A stretch of 64,000 nucleotides of DNA from contig QLIY01000198.1 in the NCBI GenBank assembly GCA_003260075.1, positions 125,815 through 189,814 of the forward strand, in the 5' to 3' direction. A model generated the notes under the pieces. It was given only the letters and a program-made list of their open reading frames with translations. It searched no databases and had not been told where the DNA came from. Below are positions 47,773 to 60,627 of the stretch, one piece after another. The first letter of the stretch is position 1. Each line of letters opens with the position of its first letter. This DNA is from Phallusia mammillata. Lineage: Eukaryota; Chordata; Ascidiacea; Phlebobranchia; Ascidiidae. The position numbers and the translations under genes were made by a program.

Positions 47773-50700
47773 ATGGTTTTGACACGTCGCAGTGGAGGGA
47801 AACTTCCTGTTAGTCCCAAGCATGAACCGAGCATGACTGATGAAGAAGACGAAGATGATGATGAGGACTTTCCATCCATAAAAACCAAGGTATAAATCAT
47901 TTACCTTCTAATGTCATTTTATTTTTTTATTAAAATTTTTTTATGAACAAAATTGTGCAAATTTTCAGATGTTATCATCTTTTCATAACATTAAAATTTA
48001 TTTACAGACAAGAAGTTCAGGCCGCTTTAGTCACAGTTTTAACAGTGGAAAGAGAAAAAGTAGCAGAGATGATCATAAACAACTCAACACTTCAAGGTGG
48101 CTTTTCTTTTTATTTTCAAATCGATTTTCATTCATTTGTTGCAAATATATTTTTATATTTAGAATGTTATCAAGGATCTCACAAAGAAACATAAAGCATG
48201 CTGAGCGAGAAAATCACCAAAGGTAAGAAATGTAATAAAACTTTTTGCGTATTAATTTAACTGTTGTGTTTGTTGTCAGGTCGCTTCGTTCAATTGGATT
48301 AGATGATGAAGGAAGTTCATGTGAAGAGGAAGATGTGATGGATCTGCGCATCTCTCCATCTCGAGGTCTTGTCTTCTTAGTGTCAGTGTTATAAGTATTT
48401 AAACGTAGTGACTTCCTAATTTTGGTTCATTGTAAAGTGTTATTTTTATGGGTCTTATTCCCGCACTCTTTTATACCTCAACAAATTTGCATAAACATGT
48501 GTGCGGGGACCCATTCGTTTTTGCCTGCAGAAACAAGCATGTTAGTAGGTCAAATGATGTATATGGTAAATCAGTAAATGGGATATGGAATATATAAAAT
48601 GGGAACATATGGGAATGCCACCTTGTTAGTTTGTTCGGTGAAATTATTACCAATGAGTTTGTAGGAGTTGGATATCCCACAAAAATCATGCCGAGGAGGA
48701 GTACGAGAAACAGAAAAACTCATTTTGAAACTTTAAACATCGGTGGAATGGAAGCTGCTGCAATGGAACATGACATTTTAGAGTAAGTTTAACAAAACTC
48801 ATATGTGGTGATTTAAGTTTTTCTTTCAACTTGGTACAATTAGCTGTAGGTTTAAAAAATCATGTGGCTTTTCTTTTTCCAGTTTTTCTGAGAGCAAGCA
48901 TTCAGCAGCGTCACATAGACACAGCGTCAATCCTGAATTACGTGATTTGTTGGTAGCCCAGGGGAAAGATCCAAATGATACACAGGTAGCCTTGATCTGT
49001 TTTTTTTTGTGTGTGTGGCATTTTAGTACAGTGGTATTAAATACAGAATGTTACTGTATGGTATGCCCCATTTTACCACATGTTATGACAGTTTTAATAA
49101 ACAATAATATACTTTATGCGAAAATTCTAAAGCACTGACGGTTTGAGCTAGGGATGGGCCAAAACTGCAAATGTTCTGTTTGGTCGAGCACCTCACGGGG
49201 GGGGGGTGTTGCGTAACCCAACATGGTAGTTATAGTGTATAGGCAATGACAAAATGTGCTAAGACACCCTTCTAGTTTCAATTACAAACCCTCACCCAAC
49301 CTGAAAAGCTCTAACCGTCAGCGCTTTTTAAAAGTCCGCAAAATTATAATTTTTTGTAAAAGCATATTAAAGTCCTTTACAATTTCCCGCCCTGTGATAA
49401 CATGTGGTCACAGGCTGTATACTAGGAATGGGCCAAAACTGCAAGTGTTCTGTTTGGTCGAGCACCGAGCATCTCACGTTAATGCTCAGTGCTCGGCCGA
49501 GCATGCTCAGGTGCATTATGCCATCACAAACATCCCCTAATCCATTACAAGGTCGCTTATGTCACCAGTGGTGGCATTACAAGGTCGCTTACATCACCAG
49601 TGGTGTAATAAAGCTATACAGGCCCCTGAAGTATGTGTTTTTTTACAATCATAATGCATTTAAATAAACTGAATTTTTGTTCTTGTGTACCCTTTCAAAC
49701 AAATATTTGTATGTTAGTATGAATATGCAAATTTGGTGCTCGGGTCAGTTTGTGGGGGGGGGGCAAACATCCCCTATTCACGAAAATTTTGGCATTAGAA
49801 GGTTCCTTACGTCACCAATGGTGTATTATAGCTGTACAGGCCCTAGAAGTACGCGTTTTTTTTGCACTCATAACGCATTTAAATAAACTGTCATTTTTGT
49901 TCTTGTATACCTTTTCAAACAAAATTTTGTATGTTAGTATGAATATGCAAATTTGGTGCTCGGGTCAGTTTGTGCAACTGCTCGGCCGAACACCGAGCAT
50001 TAAAAACAGCGATGCTCGGTACCGAGTACTCGGGTTCTGGGGGGGGGGGCACTCATAACGCATTTAAATAAACTCATGTTTGTTCATGTATACCCTTTTC
50101 AAACAAAATTTCGTATGTTAGTATGAATATGCAAATTTAGTGCTCGGGTCAGTTTGTGCAACTGCTCAGCCGAACACCGAGCATTAAAAACAGCGATGCT
50201 CGGTACCGAGCACTCTGGTTCTGGTTCGGCTCGGCTTATCCCTAGTTAAAGCTATGCAGGTTGCGGTGAGGGTTTGTAATTAAAATTACACTACGTTCTG
50301 GTCTCATTTACCCATGTTAGGGCTTGTATTGGGGGGGGGGCGGCTCGACTTATCCCTAGTTAAAGCTATGCAGGTTGCGGTGAGGGTTTGTAATTGAAAT
50401 TACACTACGTTCTGGTCTCATTTACCCATGTTAGGGCTTGTATTCACACATTCCACACATTATGCAGTAACATTATAACATGTGGTATCATGATTACACA
50501 TGCAGTATTTAGTACCACCTGTCTTAGTATGGTGGTTAGCCTTTGGTTTTGATTTCAGGGTGGTTCACAGCCTGACATATACAGCACAATCAAGGCAAGG
50601 CACAGACTACGGCGTCCAAGAAGATACTTTGATGATTTTGAATTGTCTACACCGAAGAAGGATGCTAGAGATGCGAAACAAAAAGGTGAACAGGAAGATG

Positions 50701-53700
50701 AGGAAGGTGATGAAGAGGAGGAAAGTGATGACGAGGAGCAGGGAAATGATGAAGATGATGAACAAAATGAGGAAAATGGTAAAGTTGAATTACTGTGTGC
50801 ATGGTTCAATTTGAAAAAGATTAACGGGTACAAACTTACCTTGAAGACAAAAACTGTTAGTGACTCTAACACACATGCACATATACATTTGATTTTAGGA
50901 TTAAAGTATTTTGGCAGTATTTCTTATATTTTAGATGCTGAAGAAGATGATCATGAGGAGGAACTGGACCGAAGATACTCATTAAGAACAAAACGAGCAC
51001 AACCACTCCGATTGATCTATGGTTTGAAATGCGCAAATCTACATGATCGAATAATAAACTTTACGAAAATGCTATAACATTGTAATTTAATCTTTATGTA
51101 GAACTTCAGCGACAGACGAGGCCACAACCTCGAGGTTTATTTGATCATCTTCCACGCTCCCCTGCTCGAAGAAAAACTCGGATTAGAGTGAGGGATCATA
51201 CAACAAGTCCATATCGAGGTCGACGTAGAAGAACAAATTCACAGGTTATTGTTTAACACTGGTTGCAGTCATGTTAGTAAACCTATACTGTTGTGTTGGT
51301 TACTTTTACATACAGGGTGCTTCAAGTAGTGACTCCACCTCCTCGTCAGATGATGAGAAAAAATTTGAAAGACGAAAAAAAAGAAGCATGATGAAAGCAC
51401 GGAATAGGTGAGAAACATAACTCACAAAAATAATTTGTTGTCTAGTTTTCTGTGCTGTTTTTGTGGTGGCTATTAAAACTTTTTTTAAAGATGCCTGCCA
51501 ATGAACATATCACAAAATGATCTTGCTCAGCATGGTTTTTCTAAGGAAAGAAGAAATATTGGCTCCTCTTTGGCCGACATTGACCCAATGCAAGTTGATA
51601 AATCTGTAAGTTAGTTTGTATTTTAGGTAAACCTGCCATCAAGTTCAATGTTTCAAGATAAGAAATTTGTAAAAGTAAATAAGTATGAGTGTTATTATAT
51701 TAAAAATAAAAATATGAATTGCAGACAATGTTTTCATCAGTCGGTGGTCATCAAAAGCATATCCGTGCTTTGAAGGAAATGGTTGTGTTTCCTTTGCTTT
51801 ATCCAGAGGTCTTCCAAAGATTTCACATCACCCCACCAAGGTATAGCATAGATATCTTGAACTGCTATTCAATTACAGTACCTAAAGCTACAATAGCAAG
51901 ACTTAAAAATGTGATAATTGCTTAGAGGATGTTTGTTCTATGGACCACCTGGTACAGGAAAAACTCTTATGGCAAGAGCTCTTGCAAACGAATGTTCTAT
52001 TGAAGGAAAGCGGGTCGCATTTTTTATGAGGAAAGGTGCTGATTGTTTAAGTAAATGGGTTGGAGAATCAGAAAGACAACTTAGACTTTTGTTTGACCAG
52101 GTAATTTTCAAAAGTATGTGGGATTGTGCTTGTGAATTTTTGTTTTTGTATTAAACAACTACTGTGGATAAATTTGCTGGAAACTGTATGTTGTTTGTGT
52201 AGTTTTGGTGGTGGTGCAAATTTTGTTCGTCAAGTGTTACATTAAACAACTTTTAGGCATACCAAATGAGACCAGCAATCATTTTCTTTGATGAAATTGA
52301 TGGCCTTGCACCTGTGCGATCATCCAGACAAGATCAAATCCATTCTTCCATTGTCTCCACACTGTTGGCTCTCATGGATGGTTTAGACAGCAGAGGAGAA
52401 ATCATTGTGATTGGTAAGTGTCAAAAATATAAACTGATTTTCGATTTTTCGTATTTTTCGATTTCTACTTGAATAAGACGGAAACTGACGATGCCCAAAT
52501 AGGCGAAATTAATATTTCTGTTTTTCAAAATAAAACATTACACTGACGCTGATCGTCTGCTGCTCTTTTTGAGTATATTTTGTATATGTGATAGAAATAA
52601 AGCAGAAAACTTTTTCAGTAAATTTATTTGCATTGTTTTAATAAACAATATCAAANTGAAAGTTTGCTTCATGTGTTGTCAGAGAGGACAGTTGGGTATT
52701 GTGGTGCTGATATTAAGGTAAGGGGGGGGGGTTTCGTAGGTTATTAACTCCTAGTGAATTATTGTTGGTCAAGGTGCTACAAATCGAATTGATTCAATTG
52801 ACCCAGCTTTAAGACGCCCAGGTCGTTTTGATCGAGAATTTATGTTTTCACTGCCAGATCAGAAGGTACTGCGTCTTCTGGTAAAACTGTAAGAAACAAA
52901 ATTAATCTACAATGTTTTGCCTTCTCTAAATAAGGCCCGACTGGATATTTTGAGAATCCACACAAGCAAATGGAATCCCCCATTATCAGAAAGTTTGCTT
53001 CATATGTTGTCAGAGAGGACAGTTGGGTATTGTGGTGCTGATATTAAGGTAACTGATGAATCGATAGTAAAGTATTTGACTGTATGGGTATCGTTTTGCT
53101 TTTCGAAACAACACGCAGTGCATGATTAAATTTCACGTCTTTGATTTAAATCAGTGGTTCCCAAACTATGCGCCGCGGCACACTGGTGTGCACGCAGATG
53201 TCATTAGGTGTGCCGCAAAAAATATTGAAATTAAAATCAATCAAGTAGAGTAGCAGTACCAGGTGCTTAGACCACTAGGCCAACATGCTCCACGTCTCTG
53301 AGATGTTCAACTAGGCTATTTAACTATGAGAGTGACCTGTATAGCGGCTTTATGACCTCATAGTTAGTGCCTTTGTCAGCTAAAAAAATTATTCAAATGT
53401 TCGAAGTGCGCCAAATAATTTTTGTTTTTTCTAAAATGCGCCTTAAAAGAAAAAAGTTTNCGCAGAAAAAAGTTTGGGAACCACTGATTTAAATGTTAGT
53501 AACATTCGGTAAAATCTTAGTTTTGCACTTGTGAGGTTTATGCTATAATTAAAAAAAAATAAAGATGTGCGGTGGCAACTGGGCACAAATTTAAAGTGTC
53601 CCAGAAGTACAAAACCTGTGACACACACACACCCCAGAAGTAAAAGACACATGTCAGACAGGCATGTGTTCTGACTTTGGTCTGTGCCATGGTTTATGTG

Positions 53701-56700
53701 TTCTGAGTCTGGGATGTGTGTTTCAAATCTGAGGTATGTGCTTTAATGCATCATTTTATGTTTTTTGGTGTATGGATGGTACTTGTTCCTTGTGTTTTGC
53801 ACTTTTGGGCCACCCGACAAACTAAAAACTGAACAAAATATTTATTATATTTTTATTTGACAGTCTGCATGCACAGAAGCAGCGATAGCAGCTCTGCGCA
53901 GAGGGGGGGGGGCTCTGAGGTGTGTGCTTTAGTGCATCAGTTTATGTTTTTTGGTGTATGGATGGTACTTGTTACTTGTGTTTTGCACTTTTGGGCCACC
54001 CGACAAACTAAAAACTGAACAATATATTTATTATATTTTCATTTGACAGTCTGCATGCACAGAAGCAGCGATAGCAGCTCTGCGCAGACGGTATCCTCAA
54101 ATTTATGCCTCAAATGAAAAACTAAAGCTCGATGTCACAACCATTGAAATAACAGCTGGTGACTTTTTGAAATCAATGCAGGTACCTTATACTTACATAA
54201 AATTTCCTTGAATAAGCTATAATGTGAACATTATGTTTCATTCAGACCATTGTACCCACTGCCCGTCGATCTGCCAACAATCCAACTCGTGCTTTAAACC
54301 CAATGGTGCAACCTCTACTTATGAATACATTGTTAAATTTAATTGAACAACTTGTGAAGGTGTTTCCAATTGTGCAAAGTATGTGGATATTTTAATCATA
54401 AACATTACTGCCAAGGTAGTGATGTATGAAGAATACATCGTTCAGACGTTTCGACAATCTCTGTTGTCATCATCAGTGCATGTTTATGATTAAACTACTT
54501 TTCAAGTCCGTGTATAGTGTTCCTAAGTATATTGGATGTGGATATTTTGTTTGGTACTTTTGTTTAATATAAATTTGAATCGTGACTTTTTCATAGACAA
54601 GTCAAAGCTGTTACAAAGTCGAATCTCAAACACTCACTCCTCTGATTCTAACCTGGCAAGACTTGATGAATCTGACAGCGAGTTTGACATGCCTATCGAC
54701 CAAACATGGACCCCTGTTCCCACTAATGGCCTTTCACTGCCTACCTCACATTTGCAACAAGCAATCCCGCTATTCTCTTCATTGAGGTAGAACTTTTGTT
54801 TTATGACTTTCTGTGTTTGAATCTTAAATGGACTTGCAAAGGCCTTGCATGTACAGCACAACTCAGCACCATATTGACACAATACATAAATGTTTACGGG
54901 GGGGGGGACAAAGTGTACAGCACAACTCAGCACCATATTGACACAATACATAAATGTTTACTTGTAAATACAGAAACCTGACAGTATGTCGTCCAAGGCT
55001 GCTACTCTGTGGTCCACCTTGCAATGGTCAGTCTACTCATCTCGCTCCAGCCTTACTGCATGATATTGAAGGATTTTCATTTCATCTGCTTGACATTCCC
55101 TCAATGTATGGCCTTTCCTCACATACGCCTGAAGAGGCATGTGCTCAGGTAACCCACTGTTATATAGGTAAACTTGGATTTAACATACACATAGGTATTT
55201 GCTTATCTTGTTATGACCTTAATTATGTTCTTTACTAATTAATGCACTCATACAGTGATGCACCGAAATTTTTGTTAGTTTGGTTCGGATTGGGAACTTA
55301 TTTGAAAATAGGACTAAAACCGAACTTTTTGTTAAAATTTAAGCTTTACGCTGTTTTACCAAAAAATCGCATAATGAAGTAGTAGTTATTGGGATTTGCG
55401 CCGCTTATGCATTACAAAGGGTATTTTATGACATCATAAACGAATGTACTTGCACCTCCAACATCCGATTTTGCCCAATATGCAGCTTCGGCCGAGACCT
55501 ATTAAGGCGGGTTCAGTGTATCACCACTTATTATGGGGGTTTGGTCATTGTTCTTCTTAATTTATCAATTTTTTAGCATTCTAAATTACCTCTCCTGTGG
55601 TTCTTCAATTGTATTACTACCTGTAATAATTGGTAATCATGATGCTAAAAATGCTTTGTGCCTTGGGACCTATGTAACTGTGGGACTAAATGTAATTTAT
55701 CCATGGATTAGCAATACATTATATTACCATGGATTAGCAATACATTACAAATCAACCTCTGCCTTTATACATGTTTCATTTACTGTGTTATAAAACTTTA
55801 AACAGTCAAATGCATTTAATATAGGTTTTCCGTGAAGCATGTCGAACTGCCCCAAGTGTTATTTACATTCCCAACTGTGTTTTATGGTGGGAAGCTGCAA
55901 CTGACTCTGTTCGATCCACGTTTCAATATCTACTCAACTCTCTACCTGCCTCAGCTGCCGTTTTGTTAATTGGTAACAATGTTTATTTGATAAAATTCCT
56001 AAACATACACATCACAGTTTATTTTCTTGTCATAAATCTTGACCATGTTTATTAGGGATGGGCCGAGCCGAGCCAGAACCCGAGTACTCGGGGGGGGGGG
56101 GGGGGGGGGGGGGGGCACTAACATACGAATATATATTTTTTGAAAGGGTATACAAGAACAAAAATGACAGTTTATTTAAATGCGTTATGATTGTGAAAAA
56201 ACGTGTACTTCATGGGCCTGTAAAGCTTTACACACCGCTGGTGACGTAAGCGACCTTGTAATGCGTGTAATACGGAATGTTTGTGACGTCATAATGTACC
56301 CGGGCGTGCTCGGCCGAGCACCGAGCATTAACGTGAGATGCTCGGTGCTCGACCAAACAGAACATTAGCAATTTTGGCACATACCTACATGCATTGTCCG
56401 CTAATGCAATCAGATTGCTGATATTAACCAAGAAATAATTAAGGATTTCTTTTTATTACAGCAACTGCTGAATGTCCACCTGATCAAATTCCATCTAATT
56501 TGTTGTCATTCTTCTCCGAGCGAGATCATGAATTGTTTTGTGTCAAAGTGCCAACTGCAGATGAACGAACACTTTTCTTTGCACCCGTTTTTCTCCAGTA
56601 TGCTGTAAAGCCCCCCTCAATCAAATCAAAGCAACGTAATCAATGGTTTAATCACTATGTAGTTAATAGCATATTATAATCAAATACATGCTTAATCCCA

Positions 56701-59700
56701 AACTTTAATATTAGTTGTTTTGTTATTTTTTTTTTATGGACACATATTGACCCCGTTTGATCCCTTAGTTCACCCACAGCCCCCCAAAACGTGAAATTTT
56801 TAAAACGGCTAAACTTGCTAAAGTACTTCATTTAGGAGTTATATGCTTTGTTGTTTGATGCAATATAAGGCATTTCAAAGAATTGTGTACCTTAAAAAAA
56901 GATTTACCCATTTTCACCCCTTAAACCCCAAAATATTCGTTTCTGTCTAACGCTGGTTTGTTAAATGCGTTTGGTCAAGAAAGAGTGCTTTAAATTTATT
57001 CAAATTTGCACAGATGTTAGTTATTGTTCCGAATTTGATCCTCCTGAAGTTTGACCCCAAACGACCCAGTGGTTCACCCACAGGCCCCCAAAACGAAAAA
57101 AATTAAAAACGGCTGTACTGACCCAAGTACATAATCTGAGGGTTTCATGCTTTGTTGGTTGGTGCAATGTAAGCTATTCTAAAGAATTTTGTAACTTTTT
57201 ATTGGATTCACCCATTTTTACCCCTTAAACCCCAAAATAATAAGTTTTAGGCCAGAAATACAAGCCCTAATGTGCTGAAATGTTAAACAATTGTTTGCAG
57301 TAGGTTATTCGTTCAGTACTTAAAATTTTGCCTTAATCGGCCAAATAGTTACTTTTACAGCCCATAATATGTGTACACTGTCAGTCAGATAGAAGTCTCA
57401 ACTCTCAAGGGAGTAATTCACTTGTTTACGATTAAGGCGGGTGAATGCAGCGGGAGTGCTCAGCTTGACGTCCGGACGGACGTTTTACGAGACAGTCGTG
57501 TTGGTGATTAGAAATCAGCTGTTTTTGCGCAGCTATGCTATGTCGTTTTATTAAGTTATCAAGCTCATTTTAAGTTTTGGAAAATTGTGTTTAAAAACTG
57601 ACCTTGAACGACAATATCAAGGTCAAAGCATGAGATTAAATTGAAAGTATTTTTCCTGTTCTTATTTACTGTTTTTTGTAATTATATGACAATAATGATG
57701 CAAAAACAATACGGACAAAACTTTTTGGGTTAAGGCTAAAGTTGGTTAAGTTTTTCCTTAAGAATCTAAAAATAACCAGGATGTTTGTTTACCATAAATC
57801 CGCACAAACGCGCGTGTGGGGACCCATTCGTTTTTGCTTGCAAAAACAATCATATGTGTAGATCAAATGATGTGTATAGTAAATTGGTAAATATCTAACA
57901 ATGATTGTGCCCTATTTTTACTGTTACCAAATCGCATATGCATATGTGTGGGGACCCATTAGATTATGCTTGCAGAAACAATTATGTTATAAAGTGCCAG
58001 GAAAAAGATAGGGACCCAATGAAATGTAGGTGCCAAATATATATCCATTATAAATATAGTAAATGGTATATGTGATACATCGTTAAATATGATGTAGTAT
58101 ATATAAACTGGCAATATATAGGAAAACCACTATTCTAGTTACTTTTGTGTTTAATCTCATGTTCTATACAACTTTTTGGATAATACAAATTAACAAGAAT
58201 TGTATGTAGTTAACTTGGTTTAAAAAAGTATATTATTTTTATATTTTGAATGTATTGTTTTCTAGTGATGGGACGATACCAGGTTTTAAAGCGAGTACCG
58301 ATACCGAGTACGAGTACCACTTGTATATACCTTCGATACCGAGTACGATTACCGAGTACTTAAGTGTAGTGTTGTACCTAGTTGTATACCACTGGCTAAT
58401 CTATCTTCCATTGTAGGGGTACAGGCGTGCACTCACACATGCCGAAAAACGTATTCTCCATACAATAGCGAAAAAAGTATACGTAACCTGGCGGAACTTT
58501 TACCCAATTTTGTGCTGTCCGAAGCAAATATTGGCCAAAAGTTGCCTGTATTCTTATGGTGTAAATCGGCCTTCGGTACTCGGACGTTGGTATCGAAAAC
58601 TGAGACAAAATATTTCGATACCGAGTACGAGATCGATACCACTGAAATCGTTCGATACCATCGATACCGAGTACTGGGTACTCGTCCCAACACTATTGTT
58701 TTCTGATATGTTTTATTGCTGACCAAATTTCAGAAAGCTTGGAAGTTCTTGAAAAAGCTGAACCTCCTGCCCCGACTAGACTGACAGAAGGGGAGGTAAA
58801 GCGAATTGAAGAATCTGAACAATCCACACTTCGGAGTTTGCGTCTTTTCCTGCGTGATGTACTCACTCGTTTGGCTCGTGACAGGAGATTTAAGGTTATT
58901 ATGGGCCTCCTTTTCAGAAAGGGAGATTTTTTTTCTTTTTTTTATCTCATGAACTTTATCCATGCACTTTTGCCATGAAATGTTTGATGGATTTGGATGA
59001 AACCTTTACTGATGGTAGATGTAGTCATGTAGACATGTCACATTTACCCACTAGCCTCCTAAAATGGGTGAACTTTTTAACAATGTCCAAATTGAATAAA
59101 ATTTGGACACCTTGAAAACTTTGCCATTTGTAGGTGTTGATTGTTGTGTTTTACTCTTTAGTCTAACTAATTACCCTTATTTTAAAATAGAACGTAAAAT
59201 AGGACAAGCTCCAAACAAATTCTGGTTAGAATAGCATGATTTTTAAAACTAATAGCATGATTATTAACACTGATCACTGTATTTTGCATTAAAACACCAA
59301 AATTTCTAAAGGTAATCCCGTGAAATACATTATTTACAACTTTGCATATGTGGGGACTTATGAGTTTCTGCCTGCAGGAATAAGCAAAAGTTTTAAAAAA
59401 CATTGACTTGTATGGGATTCAAAATAATTTAAGTGTAGATAATATATTTACATTTTATAAAAGTCCATAGTGTATGTACATTGGCAAAATGTGCTAATCC
59501 ACCGCATCCAAGTTTTACGAATTTTTGTGGCATTCGCTGTATGGAATTGTTCACAACTATATGATAACTGCTAGATAACTTACTTTGATGTTGTAATGGT
59601 TGACTAGACTCTTTTGTATAACACTACACAAAATACCAGTGGACATTTTAGTGTATTTTTTTTTAATTAATTTCGGTTTGCATGGTGCATTACTAATAAT

Positions 59701-60569
59701 TTGATGCTGCACCCCGGGCAATGACTAAGGTAAACCTTTATCTAACGTTTTCTTTCTATTTGATACAATAATTTTATCATACACAGCCCTTCAAGTTTAT
59801 AAAAAATTAAAAAATACATTTGCCAGAAGAGCTCTATAAACTTGATACTATGCCTGGTAGCAATAGTTTATATAAAGAACCCATGTTTATAACTCAAATT
59901 CCATTTGTCGCTCCCGCAAGATTTTTTTAAGTAATTAAATATATATGTTTACTTCCAGGCCTTTTTAAAACCTGTTGACACTGAAGAAGTCCCAGACTAT
60001 ACAGAAGTTATATCGCAGCCAATGGATCTCTCAACCATGGTGACAAAAATTGATCAGCACAAATACGGAAATGTTAAGAATTTTCTTGATGATATTGACC
60101 TGATATGTAGCAATGCATTGGAGTATAATCCGGATCATTGTGCTGAAGGTAAAGTAGTGTTGTAGAACTTATCTCCTACAAACTGTCATGCTACTGTTAT
60201 GTAATAAATGTAAAAAAAATATTTCTTGCTATAGTAAATTACAAATATACTTCATATGCATGTCAGATTTTTGGCACACTAAGACACCTTTAGGCAATTG
60301 TATTTGCACAAGAATTTGACTATATGTCAAACCAAGAAACACTTTCATCATAGTTTAACATCCTAACATTATTATGTCTGTTTAAGCATCTGCCTATGTT
60401 TATCAAAAGATAAAAGTGGAATCCATAGTATAAAGCACTCAGTTGATTTATTTGTTTACAGACAAAGCAATCAGACATCGCGCATGTTTGCTGAAGGATA
60501 TGGCTTATGCTATCATTGACGAGGACCTTGACCCAAACTTTGAGCGTATGTGCAATGATGTGCAAAAAG

Positions 60570-60627
<58 letters not shown>

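Noticed and set aside
50555..50872. Serine-rich minus-strand frame
   Set aside because: It is the antisense of the Glu/Asp-rich ATAD2 exon 7.
56281..56293. Perfect CRE-type TGACGTCA octamer
   Set aside because: It lies inside a repeated element in an intron. A similar octamer occurs in the duplicated block at 23800 and 25058, and there is no sign of promoter function.
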